A DNA stretch of 64,000 bases. Source: Acidobacteriota bacterium. GTDB taxonomy: Bacteria > Actinomycetota > Acidimicrobiia > Acidimicrobiales > RAAP-2. The stretch is taken from contig JAGXBH010000004.1 of the NCBI GenBank assembly GCA_018971185.1, forward strand, positions 20,883 through 84,882. The letters are read 5' to 3'. The notes under the pieces are model-generated. The model saw only the letters and a program-made list of their open reading frames with translations. It searched no databases and was not told the DNA's origin. The position numbers and the translations under genes were made by a program. Below are positions 49,799 to 58,616 of this stretch, one piece after another. Within the stretch, counting starts at the first letter, position 1, and each line of letters begins with the position of its first letter.

Positions 49799-50431
49799 CT
49801 AGTAGTTGCGCAACACTGAGATCACGCGCCCGAAGATCTGAACGTCATCGGCGGCGAACTCCATAGGCTCCATCGACGGGTTCTCTGGCTGGAGGACGAC
49901 GCGTGATCCCTGGGGGAAGAAACGCTTGACGGTCGCCTCGTCACCGGGGATCCCGGCCACCACGATCTGCCCTCGTTCGGCCGTCTTCTGACGTTCGACG
50001 ACGAGATAGTCACCGGGCAGGATGCCGGCGCCCACCATCGAATCGCCTCGGACCTGCAGGACGAAACTCTCGTCGCGGCCCGCGAACTGCTCGGGTATCG
50101 CCATGAGTTCGTGGTCGTTCTCCGCCGCCATGACGCCCGTTCCGGCGGCCACGGAACCTACGAAGGGAATCCTGCGGATGTTGGTCACCTCGGTCTCCGA
50201 GCTCACCTCGTCCACGTCGAGACGAACGGTGAGGGTACGTGGCTGCTTCGGGTTCTTCTCGATGTACCCGGCGTTCTTCAGGACTTCGATGTGGTTGGCC
50301 ACGGTGGCCGGGGCATTGAGTCCCACGTGAGCGGCGATCTCACGAATCGTCGGAGGGAAGTTTCTCTCGCGCTGACAGGTGATGATGAACTCGAGGATCT
50401 TGCGCCTCATTGGGGTGAGTACTTCGGCCAT
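49799..50431 (-). CDS. lexA: LexA SOS repressor
   Basis: PPTIREIAAHVGLNAPATVANHIEVL HTH; GSVAAGTGVMA cleavage region; LQVRGDSMVGAGILPGDYLVV S24 motif. Confidence 0.96.
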   Translation of the reverse strand: MAEVLTPMRRKILEFIITCQRERNFPPTIREIAAHVGLNAPATVANHIEVLKNAGYIEKNPKQPRTLTVRLDVDEVSSETEVTNIRRIPFVGSVAAGTGVMAAENDHELMAIPEQFAGRDESFVLQVRGDSMVGAGILPGDYLVVERQKTAERGQIVVAGIPGDEATVKRFFPQGSRVVLQPENPSMEPMEFAADDVQIFGRVISVLRNY

Positions 50432-50446
50432 GGGTTCCTCCGTGCA

Positions 50447-50460
50447 CGAACAGTTGTTCG
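50447..50460. promoter_or_regulatory. LexA box upstream of lexA
   Basis: CGAACAGTTGTTCG, matches GAAC-N4-GTTC exactly; a weaker AAAC-ACCT-GTTC lies at 50489-50500. Confidence 0.9.
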
Positions 50461-50616
50461 TACTCTAGGGCCTGTCGGGAGGGAAATCAAACACCTGTTC
50501 GCTTTTCATCTGAGCGTAATGGTAAGGCTCGGAATCGTCACAACTGTTAACACAACTCTGTCATTTTCTGGACTTTCGCACTGCTACTGTTCCGTAGTGA
50601 CCAAAATGGTCCGTGT

Positions 50617-50645
50617 GTGACATGTGCGTGAGTTCTCGGTATATC
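50617..50645 (+). promoter_or_regulatory. Candidate livK promoter
   Basis: GTGACA - 17 bp - TATATC. Confidence 0.4.
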
Positions 50646-50710
50646 GGGTCGGCTGCAGGTACGTGGTAATGCAAAATGACATCAATTGAACAGTTAAGGG
50701 AGACGAACTG

Positions 50711-51928
50711 ATGAAGTTTCGTTTGAATAAGACGGTGGCTGCGGTCTCGTCGAGCGCCCTGTTGTTGATGGCGGTGCCGGCGGTCGGCATTGCCTCAGCA
50801 TCGGGTGCTGCGACGAAGCCGACATTCGTTATCGGCTACGAAGGACCGTTGTCGGGCGCGAACGCCCAATTGGGCATCAACATGAAGTGGGGCGTGGAAC
50901 TCGCCATCCAGGAGGCGAACGCCACTGGCATGTTGCCGTTCAAGGTCCAGGCTGCTTGGTTTGACGACCAGGGTTCTGGCACGCTGTCGCCCGCGGCCGC
51001 CCAGAAGGCCGTCGCGACCAAGAACCTCGTCGCCGTCGTCGGTCCTGCATTCTCAGGGGCCACGAAGTCGGCCGAGCCCTTCTACCAGGCCGCCAAGATC
51101 GCCACGGTGAGCCCCTCGGCGACCGCCGCGGGCCTGACGACGGGCAAGAAGAACAACAACTTCATGCGTGTCGTCTACGGTGACGACGTCCAGGGCCAGG
51201 CCGACGCCTCCCTGCTCGTGACGAAGAAGCACGCCAAGACCCTCGAGGTGATCGGCGACGGATCGTTCTACGGAAGTGGCCTCGCGCAGGTCGTCGCGAT
51301 CGACGCTCAGAAGTTGGGTGCCAAGGTTACCCAGGTGACGTACGCCGAGAGCTCGTCGTGCCCCCCGGGCACCGCGTCGCCGACGCAGTACTCGGCGCTA
51401 GCGACTCAGATCAAGACGTCGAACCCCGATGCGGTCTTCTACGGCGGTTACTACTGTGACTTCGGTCTGCTTCTGGGTGCCTTGAACAGCGCTGGCTACA
51501 AGGGAGCGGTGATGTCGGGAGACGGCTCGGAGTCGAGCTCGTTGATCAGCGGCACCTCGCCGAGCTCGGCCGCCAACGGCGTGTTCCTGAGCGCAGCGGG
51601 TGGGTCCTCAGGCGGCAACTTCACCGGCGCGCTCGAGAAGGCGTTCTTGAAGATCTCCGGTGGCGTGACCTCGGGCAAGGCGCTCTACGCCCCCCAGGCG
51701 TTCGACTCGGTGAGCATCATCCTGGCTGCTCTGGCGCACGTCAACATCAAGGCACCGATCAGCAAGATCCGGGCGAGCCTCATCCCTCAGCTTCACAAGA
51801 CGACGCTGAAGGGTGTCACCGGGACGATCGCGTTCCAGTCCGACGGCAACTTGGTGGGTGCTGGCAAGGGCCAGATCGACTACTACCAGGTGCAGGGCGG
51901 CAAGATCGTCCAGTTCGGTCACAACTAG
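50711..51928 (+). CDS. livK: Branched-chain amino acid ABC transporter, periplasmic-type substrate-binding protein
   Basis: Signal peptide; FVIGYEGPLSGANAQLGINMKWGVELAIQEAN type I SBP fold; adjacent liv genes. Confidence 0.9.
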   Translation: MKFRLNKTVAAVSSSALLLMAVPAVGIASASGAATKPTFVIGYEGPLSGANAQLGINMKWGVELAIQEANATGMLPFKVQAAWFDDQGSGTLSPAAAQKAVATKNLVAVVGPAFSGATKSAEPFYQAAKIATVSPSATAAGLTTGKKNNNFMRVVYGDDVQGQADASLLVTKKHAKTLEVIGDGSFYGSGLAQVVAIDAQKLGAKVTQVTYAESSSCPPGTASPTQYSALATQIKTSNPDAVFYGGYYCDFGLLLGALNSAGYKGAVMSGDGSESSSLISGTSPSSAANGVFLSAAGGSSGGNFTGALEKAFLKISGGVTSGKALYAPQAFDSVSIILAALAHVNIKAPISKIRASLIPQLHKTTLKGVTGTIAFQSDGNLVGAGKGQIDYYQVQGGKIVQFGHN

Positions 51929-51949
51929 TCCTACGAAAGTAGTTCATCG

Positions 51950-51984
51950 CAACGAGGCCGGGGGTTCCTCCCCCGGCCTCGTTG
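51950..51984 (+). terminator. Terminator-type hairpin between livK and livH
   Basis: caacgaggccggggg-ttcct-cccccggcctcgttg, 15-bp perfect stem. Confidence 0.8.
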
Positions 51985-52035
51985 TTGGCTTATAATGCCC
52001 TTTCATTTGGTCTCTAGGAGAGGATAAGGGCTTCC

Positions 52036-52986
52036 GTGTCCTATTTCACGTCTCACTTCTCTACGTTCGGACATGAATTCTGGGGACTACTGGTCGGTGG
52101 TGTCGCCAACGGCGTGGTGTACGCAATGGTGGCCATTGGCTACACCATGGTCTACGGCGTTCTGCGGCTCATCAACTTCGCGCACTCCGAGATCTTCACG
52201 AGCGGTGCCTTCGCGAGCTTCTTCTTGATGAAAGCGCTCGTCGGTGGTTCGACACCGACCGCCACGGAGTCGGTGATCTACGTGATCCTCGGCGTCCTCG
52301 TCGGTGGGCTCGCGGGCGCGCTCGCGGCATTGGCGTTGGAACGAGTGGCCTATCGTCCGCTGCGACGGCGCAACGCCCCGAAATTGGCGTACCTCATCAG
52401 CGCGATCGGGGCGTCGTACTTCCTCTTCAACTTCTACGGCAAGGAGTTCGGTCGGATCAACCTTTCGATGGACGCGCCCTTCACCAACAACACGGTATTC
52501 ACGATCTTCGGCGCGCCGGTTCAGATGTACTACATCGTCATCGTCATCGTGGGCGTGATCATGCTGGTCTCGCTCGACCGTTTCGTGGCCAAGTCCAAAC
52601 TGGGACGGGGGATCCGAGCGGTCGCCCAGGACGCGGAGACCGCGTCACTCATGGGGGTGAACATCGACCGGACGATCTCGCTGACCTTCGTCCTGGGTGG
52701 ATTCCTCGGTGGCGTGGCGGGCTTCTTGTTCGCGATACCCATCGGCGTGGTGTACACCATGGGATTCACGCCCGCGCTCAAGGCCTTCTCGGCGGCCGTG
52801 CTCGGAGGGATCGGTAACCTTCGCGGCGCCGTCATCGGTGGTCTGCTGCTGGGAATCGTGGAGAGCTTCTCCGTGGCGTTCTTCGACGGCGTCTACATCG
52901 ATGTCGTCGCCTTCGCGGTCCTCGTGCTGGTACTCATGGTGCGACCGACGGGAATTCTGGGTGAGCGTCTGGGGAGGTCGGCCTGA
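52036..52986 (+). CDS. livH: Branched-chain amino acid ABC transporter permease LivH
   Basis: NGVVYAMVAIGYTMVYGVLRLINFAHSEIFTSGAF; AFSAAVLGGIGNLRGAVIGG. Confidence 0.93.
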   Translation: MSYFTSHFSTFGHEFWGLLVGGVANGVVYAMVAIGYTMVYGVLRLINFAHSEIFTSGAFASFFLMKALVGGSTPTATESVIYVILGVLVGGLAGALAALALERVAYRPLRRRNAPKLAYLISAIGASYFLFNFYGKEFGRINLSMDAPFTNNTVFTIFGAPVQMYYIVIVIVGVIMLVSLDRFVAKSKLGRGIRAVAQDAETASLMGVNIDRTISLTFVLGGFLGGVAGFLFAIPIGVVYTMGFTPALKAFSAAVLGGIGNLRGAVIGGLLLGIVESFSVAFFDGVYIDVVAFAVLVLVLMVRPTGILGERLGRSA

Positions 52987-54380
52987 TGCTACGCGTGTTC
53001 CAACATCACATGGTGAAGCGTGTCGCCGGGGCGATCCTCATCGGGCTCCTGGTCCTGGTGATGACGGGCCCCCAGGGGAACGGCTCGGAGCCCACTTCGG
53101 GGTTCACGGGATCGTTCTCTGAGCACATGTCCTTCTTCGGCTTCTTCACCCCGCCCAGGTGGATCACCTTCGCCCTGCTCGCCCTGGTGCTCTCGCTGCT
53201 CGTGATGTTCGCGAAGTACAGCCACCGTGCGTGGCGTCGGGCTCAGGAGTCCGGTGCGGCCGCCGCGCGCGCCGTCGCGAGTGCCGCCGCGCGCGTCAAG
53301 TACGTCCGGAGTCGGCGTTCGGGTCGCTACAGCGGCTACGCCCTGCTCGTGCTGCTCGGGATATTCCTGCCGAGGATCATCACCTCACAGTCGTGGCAGA
53401 CCAACATCGTGCAGTTGGTCGCGGTGTACATCCTGCTGGCGATCGGGCTCAACGTCGTGACGGGCTTCGCCGGGCTCCTCGACCTCGGATTCGTCGCCTT
53501 CTACGCGATTGGGGCCTACACGACGGCTTGGGTGACGGGTGCTCTGCCCACGTCACCTCCCTTCGGCATCCATTTCAACACATTCTTCGCTATACCGTTC
53601 GCGATCATCTTGGCGATGGCATTCGGGGTGGTGCTGGGGATACCGACATTGCGCCTGCGCGGGGACTACCTGGCCATCGTGACCCTGGGTTTTGGTGAGA
53701 TCATCTTTATCTTCGCCAACAATCTCTACGGCATCACGGGCGGGTCGACGGGGACCAATCAGATCCCGTATCTGTCGGTCCACCTGGGTCCCCTGAAGTA
53801 TCTCTGGGGGTTGACCCCCCAGCCCTACTACTACTTGACACTGGCCTTCATCGTGCTCTTCCTCATGATCTTCTCGAGCCTGGAGCATTCGCGCGTCGGT
53901 CGTGCTTGGGTGGCGATCCGCGAGGACGAAGTGGCCGCGGAGTCGCTGGGTATCTATCCCTTGAAGTACAAGGTCATGGCCTTCGCCATCGGCGCGGCGA
54001 GCGCGGGGTTCGCGGGGGTGATCACGGCCTCGCAGACCCTGTTCGTGACGCCCCCCACCTTCTCCCTGTCGTTCTCGATCAACATCCTCGTCCTGGTGAT
54101 CTTCGGCGGGATGGGCTCGATCGCGGGCGTGGTGGTCGGTGGGCTAGTGATCCAGGGTTTCGTGGTCTACATGATCCAGTCACCTCCGGCGTGGTACAAC
54201 CCCGCGGACCTCTACATGTACTTGGGGGCCCTGCTGATCGTGATGATGATCTTCCGCCCGGCGGGACTGTTGCCGTCACGTCGGCGACTTCGTGAAGTCA
54301 CGCAGGTGGAGTCGGGGGTGGCGCGAGACCAGATGCTGACCCATATCGGTCCGCATAACCGTGTCGAAGAGGAGCTGTGA
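52986..54380 (+). CDS. livM: Branched-chain amino acid ABC transporter permease LivM
   Basis: AIGLNVVTGFAGLLDLGFVAFYAIGAYTTA; LRLRGDYLAIVTLGFGEI; VIFGGMGSIAGVVVGG. Confidence 0.93.
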   Translation: MLRVFQHHMVKRVAGAILIGLLVLVMTGPQGNGSEPTSGFTGSFSEHMSFFGFFTPPRWITFALLALVLSLLVMFAKYSHRAWRRAQESGAAAARAVASAAARVKYVRSRRSGRYSGYALLVLLGIFLPRIITSQSWQTNIVQLVAVYILLAIGLNVVTGFAGLLDLGFVAFYAIGAYTTAWVTGALPTSPPFGIHFNTFFAIPFAIILAMAFGVVLGIPTLRLRGDYLAIVTLGFGEIIFIFANNLYGITGGSTGTNQIPYLSVHLGPLKYLWGLTPQPYYYLTLAFIVLFLMIFSSLEHSRVGRAWVAIREDEVAAESLGIYPLKYKVMAFAIGAASAGFAGVITASQTLFVTPPTFSLSFSINILVLVIFGGMGSIAGVVVGGLVIQGFVVYMIQSPPAWYNPADLYMYLGALLIVMMIFRPAGLLPSRRRLREVTQVESGVARDQMLTHIGPHNRVEEEL

Positions 54381-55189
54381 TGGTTGACAACCTCTTCGAC
54401 GTGCAGAACGTCACTCTTCGCTTCGGCGGAGTCGTGTCACTCAACGACGTCACGCTCTCGCAGAAGCGCGGCGAGATTCTGGCCATCATCGGACCCAACG
54501 GTGCGGGCAAGACGTCCTTGTTCAATTCACTCACCGGCGTCTACACGCCCCAGCAGGGGAGCATCACCTTCACCGACGCGAAGGGCAAGCGGTACTCGGT
54601 CATCGGCAAGAAGCCCTACCGGGTGAGCGCCGCGGGAGTGGCGAGGACCTTCCAGGCCTCGCGAATGTTCTCGGCGATGACGACCTTCGAAAACGTCAAG
54701 ATCGGGGCCGAGTCGCACCGGGGTCTCGGCGCGGTCGGCGCGATGCTCAAGGGTCCCGCGACCCGTCGCGATGAGGTTCGCTCGGACGCCGCGACGAGGG
54801 ACCTCCTTGAGTTCGTCGGTCTCACGTCGCAGTCCAACGTGATCGCGGCCTCACTGAACTACGGCGCGCGTCGTCGACTCGAGATCGCTCGTGCGCTCGC
54901 CACGCGTCCGCAGGTGCTCTTGCTCGACGAGCCCGCCGCCGGGACCAATCCCGCCGAGAAGAACGATCTGACTGAGCTCATTCGCAGGGTTCGCGACGAG
55001 ATGAACGTCTCGATTCTCCTGATCGAGCACGACATGAAACTGGTGATGGCGCTGGCCGAGCGACTCTACGTCCTCAATTTCGGTTCGGTGATCGCCCAAG
55101 GGACGCCGGAGGAGATTCGAGCGAATCCGGCGGTGATCGAGGCGTACCTTGGTGCGTCGGACACCGGGATCGCCGAGGAGTCGAAATGA
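54377..55189 (+). CDS. livG: Branched-chain amino acid ABC transporter ATP-binding protein LivG
   Basis: IIGPNGAGKTSLFNSLTGVYTPQQG; YGARRRLEIARALATRPQVLLLDEPAAG. Confidence 0.94.
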   Translation: MMVDNLFDVQNVTLRFGGVVSLNDVTLSQKRGEILAIIGPNGAGKTSLFNSLTGVYTPQQGSITFTDAKGKRYSVIGKKPYRVSAAGVARTFQASRMFSAMTTFENVKIGAESHRGLGAVGAMLKGPATRRDEVRSDAATRDLLEFVGLTSQSNVIAASLNYGARRRLEIARALATRPQVLLLDEPAAGTNPAEKNDLTELIRRVRDEMNVSILLIEHDMKLVMALAERLYVLNFGSVIAQGTPEEIRANPAVIEAYLGASDTGIAEESK

Positions 55190-55896
55190 TGTTGAAGGTC
55201 GAGAATGCGGTGGTGCGCTACGGCGCGATCACCGCGTTGCACGGCATCTCGTTCGAGGTGAACCAGGGCGAGGTGGTGACGTTGCTCGGAGCGAACGGTG
55301 CGGGAAAGTCAACGACACTGCGAATGCTCTCGGGGCTCCACGCACCGTCCTCTGGAACCATCACCTTCGAGGGGCAGGAGATCACCAAGGTGAAGGCGCA
55401 CCTCTTCACGACGATGGGCATCAGCCACGTGCCCGAGGGTCGTCGCATCTTCCCGGAGATGACGGTGCAGGAGAACCTCGAGATGGGGGCCTTCGGCCGC
55501 AAGGACAACTACGACGACGACATGGAGCGGATGTTCACCCTGTTCCCGATCCTGAAGGATCGGCGAAAGCAGTTGGGTGGGAACCTGTCCGGTGGCGAAC
55601 AGCAGATGTTGGCCATCAGTCGCGCAATGATGTCGCACCCGCGGCTCCTGTTGCTGGACGAGCCGTCAATGGGCCTCGCGCCGATGATCATCGACCAGAT
55701 CTTCGGCATCATCGCGGAGATTCGAAAGTCGGGGACCACGGTCCTGGTGGTCGAGCAGAACGCCGCGCAGGCCCTACGACTCGCCGACCGCGGTTACGTG
55801 ATGGAGAACGGCGTCATCGCCTTCAGCGATGACGCATCGAAGCTCTTGCACGATCCGCGGATCCGCGCCGTCTATCTCGGGGAGTCGATCGAGTAG
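55186..55896 (+). CDS. livF: Branched-chain amino acid ABC transporter ATP-binding protein LivF
   Basis: LLGANGAGKSTTLRMLSGL; LSGGEQQMLAISRAMMSHPRLLLLDEPSMGLAP. Confidence 0.94.
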   Translation: MMLKVENAVVRYGAITALHGISFEVNQGEVVTLLGANGAGKSTTLRMLSGLHAPSSGTITFEGQEITKVKAHLFTTMGISHVPEGRRIFPEMTVQENLEMGAFGRKDNYDDDMERMFTLFPILKDRRKQLGGNLSGGEQQMLAISRAMMSHPRLLLLDEPSMGLAPMIIDQIFGIIAEIRKSGTTVLVVEQNAAQALRLADRGYVMENGVIAFSDDASKLLHDPRIRAVYLGESIE

Positions 55897-55993
55897 TTGC
55901 TGGCGTAACGGTCATGACCGTCGGCCCCCGGCGTGAGAAAGCCTCGTCGCTCGCCGGTCCCGAGGCGACCTTTGGGTCGTTCGAGGAGGCCAA

Positions 55994-56722
55994 ATGGACG
56001 AGAGCGAATTGACGACGGGACAGTGTTGGCGTGACGTTACTGATGTGTTGGCGGCGGGCATCCGTCGTGTCTTGCTCTACGGCCCACCCGGGACGGGTAA
56101 GACCTACGCCGCCCTCAAGTTGGGCGTGACCACGGGTATCTCAGAGCGCCTGGTGTGCACCGAGGACCTCACGACGGGTGAGATCACGGGCACCTGGATG
56201 CCCACCGGCGCAGGGAAGTGGGAGTGGCGCGAAGGTCCAGCGATCCGTGCGTGGACCGCCAATTCGGGACGAGGCGGACGCTTGGTGGTGGACGAGGTGG
56301 ACCGGGCCTCGGGCGACGCGTTGAGCACGTTGCTCGCCGTCACCGATTCGCTGGATTCGGCCCGATGGCGAAATCCCGAGACCGGCCAGTGGGTGAGGCC
56401 CGGCCCGGACTTCTCCGTGGTGATGACGAGCAACATTGATGAGCTGGAGGAGATCCCCGCGGCGTTGCGCGATCGATTCCCCGTGGCGGTACGTATTGAC
56501 CGGCCCCATCCCCACGCCGTGGCGTCACTGAGTGACGACCTACGGGCGCCGGCGCTCAACGGCTCCTTCGGTGACGCCGCGCGGCGCGTCTCATTGCGCC
56601 GGTTCTACGCCTTCGATCAACTGCGAGGGGCCCTGGGGGCCGAGCGCGCAGCTCGTCTCTTGTTCGACGAGGCCAGTGCGACCGCGGTGCTCGATGCGCT
56701 GGTGATCGGCTCCGTCGAATGA
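55994..56722 (+). CDS. MoxR-like AAA+ ATPase
   Basis: VLLYGPPGTGKTYAALKLG Walker A; GRLVVDEVDRASGDALSTLLAVTD Walker B; VVMTSNIDELEEIPAALRDRFPVAVRI. Confidence 0.85.
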   Translation: MDESELTTGQCWRDVTDVLAAGIRRVLLYGPPGTGKTYAALKLGVTTGISERLVCTEDLTTGEITGTWMPTGAGKWEWREGPAIRAWTANSGRGGRLVVDEVDRASGDALSTLLAVTDSLDSARWRNPETGQWVRPGPDFSVVMTSNIDELEEIPAALRDRFPVAVRIDRPHPHAVASLSDDLRAPALNGSFGDAARRVSLRRFYAFDQLRGALGAERAARLLFDEASATAVLDALVIGSVE

Positions 56723-58053
56723 CGCCGGTGGCCTTTCCCGAACTCGTCGAGGGTCGTCGTGACCGTTTCGAACAAGGGCGCTGGGCGATCGAGGAGGGAA
56801 CCAGCCTTCGAGGCGGCGCCAGCTGCAACCTTACCGAGAGGGTCCTGCGGATCCCCTCGGGTGTGGACAGCGCGTCGAGAACGGTGCGCGCGCACGAACT
56901 GATGCATATCCGCGTGAGTCCCTTCTTGGCCCGTCACGTGCCCGACGACGCCGATATCTCGCCGCGAGCGTTGGAGTGCGCCGAGGAGTTCCGTGTGAAC
57001 CTGCTACTCGGCCGCCTGGGATTTGACGTGTCGACCCTGCGCGATGGGAGCGAGAAGCCCGGAGGGCGACGCTTGGTCGAGGCGCGACAGTGGGGCGAGG
57101 CGGTGTGCTTTCTCCTGGCCGTGCTGGGGACGGGAGGCGAGACCGAGTATCTTCGAGGCATCGCAGCGGGTGACGCGATGTGGTCGAAGGCTCTACGCGC
57201 GATCAAGAAGCGAGTGCTGTCGATGGTCGAGGGCCTCGACGTCGCCCAGATCGCCGACACGCGATTGAACGGTGACGACGTGCCAGAGGGATTCGCGGCG
57301 GTGACCCTACCGATCGCGCGCCTACTGAGCAGGTCGATGGGGGCCGCGGTTCCCCACGACGCCGTCACCCTACGGATCTTCGGTCGGTCCCTAGAGACGA
57401 GTTCACGTCGAGCGCCCAGCGGGGTCTTCGCCGAGTTGCACTTCGACCAGGGGATGACCTACGTCGATCGTCGGCGACGAGGCGCACATCGTCGGTCTCA
57501 TCCGGCGACGAGCGGGACCGCGATGCGTTACCCGAGCAGACTGTTGCTCGACCCCATGCAGCGGGCTTTCGCCGGCCGAGCGTCCTCACAGGGCGGCGTG
57601 GTGGTCATCGACCAGTCCGGCTCGATGGACGTCAGTGCCACCTCGCTCGAGGACCTGTTGAGAAGCGCACCGGATGCGCTGATCGTGGGGTATAGCCATA
57701 GACCCGGCGACAGCGGCGGCACTCCGAACATCTGGGTGTTGGCGGCCAATGGGCGCGTCGCCGAACGTCCCCACATCGGCAATGTCGGCAACGGTGTCGA
57801 CGGGCCGGCGTTGAGTTGGGCCCTACGTCAGGCACGTCCGTCGGAGCCCGTGGTGTGGGTCACCGATGGTCAAGTCACCGACTCGCACGACCACCCGTGT
57901 CACAACCTGTCCTTAGAGTGTGCCCGTCTGGTGACGCGGCACAGAATCCGCCTGGTTCGATCTGTGGACGAGGTGGAGGGTGCGTTGCGTCGCCGACCGT
58001 CCTCGCGGGCATCTTTCGGGAGGGTGGGACGGCTCTTGGCGGTCGTCACGTAG
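56719..58053 (+). CDS. VWA-like protein with N-terminal HExxH putative metallopeptidase domain
   Basis: AHELMHIRV (HExxH at 56893-56907) with downstream ECAEEFRVN; C-terminal GGVVVIDQSGSMDVS MIDAS near 57610; start overlaps MoxR stop by 4 nt. Confidence 0.75.
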   Translation: MTPVAFPELVEGRRDRFEQGRWAIEEGTSLRGGASCNLTERVLRIPSGVDSASRTVRAHELMHIRVSPFLARHVPDDADISPRALECAEEFRVNLLLGRLGFDVSTLRDGSEKPGGRRLVEARQWGEAVCFLLAVLGTGGETEYLRGIAAGDAMWSKALRAIKKRVLSMVEGLDVAQIADTRLNGDDVPEGFAAVTLPIARLLSRSMGAAVPHDAVTLRIFGRSLETSSRRAPSGVFAELHFDQGMTYVDRRRRGAHRRSHPATSGTAMRYPSRLLLDPMQRAFAGRASSQGGVVVIDQSGSMDVSATSLEDLLRSAPDALIVGYSHRPGDSGGTPNIWVLAANGRVAERPHIGNVGNGVDGPALSWALRQARPSEPVVWVTDGQVTDSHDHPCHNLSLECARLVTRHRIRLVRSVDEVEGALRRRPSSRASFGRVGRLLAVVT

Positions 58054-58076
58054 CGACGGGACTGGCAAGAATCCTC

Positions 58077-58123
58077 TTGCGTACGAACACCTGTTCGCCT
58101 ATAGTTACGAACAGGTGTTCGTA
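58077..58123 (+). promoter_or_regulatory. SOS promoter with two LexA boxes
   Basis: TTGCGT (58077-58082) - 17 bp - TATAGT (58100-58105); LexA boxes CGAACACCTGTTCG (58084-58097) and CGAACAGGTGTTCG (58108-58121). Confidence 0.88.
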
Positions 58124-58147
58124 AGATGTGAGAAAGAGGTGAGTGCG

Positions 58148-58585
58148 ATGGCTGCCATGGAGATGTATCCCAGCGTTGACGAGGTCGTCGACTCACCCCA
58201 GGCGACGTTGCGAGTGATCCACTCTTCGGAGGTCGGACGCACTCAACGCGTCGGTGCGCTGGTGTCCAGCCGTCGGGCGGCGCGAGCACGAATGAGGGCG
58301 CGCCGTCGTCGCACGACGTTGGCCGCACTGATGGTCCTGAGTCTCGTTGTTCTGGCGTGGCCGGGCCACGCGTTCGGTGGGACCAACGGGGTGGGCTTGT
58401 CGACCGATCTGGCTTCGAGTTCCACCTTGTCATCGGGCATGGTGTACGTCGTCCACAGTGGCGACACCATCGACACCATCGCTCGAGCCGTCAATCCCGT
58501 CGACCCGTCGCTCGCGCGAGCAATGTTGGTCGCCGAGTTACGCTCGCAGGACGTCGTGGCGGGTGAGCACGTCCTGATTCCCTAA
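58148..58585 (+). CDS. LysM-domain single-TM protein, SOS-regulated cell-division-inhibitor-like (Rv2719c/DivS-like position)
   Basis: TM segment TTLAALMVLSLVVLAWPGHAFG; C-terminal VYVVHSGDTIDTIARAVNP...VVAGEHVLIP LysM; SD aaagaggtg; next to nrdR. Confidence 0.82.
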   Translation: MAAMEMYPSVDEVVDSPQATLRVIHSSEVGRTQRVGALVSSRRAARARMRARRRRTTLAALMVLSLVVLAWPGHAFGGTNGVGLSTDLASSSTLSSGMVYVVHSGDTIDTIARAVNPVDPSLARAMLVAELRSQDVVAGEHVLIP

Positions 58586-58616
58586 TTTTTCAAGGCTTTC
58601 GGTGTAATCTGATGTC

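Noticed and set aside
50540-50560. Direct repeat CACAACTgttaaCACAACT upstream of livK
   Set aside because: Only two 7-bp copies; too short to support as an operator without comparative data.
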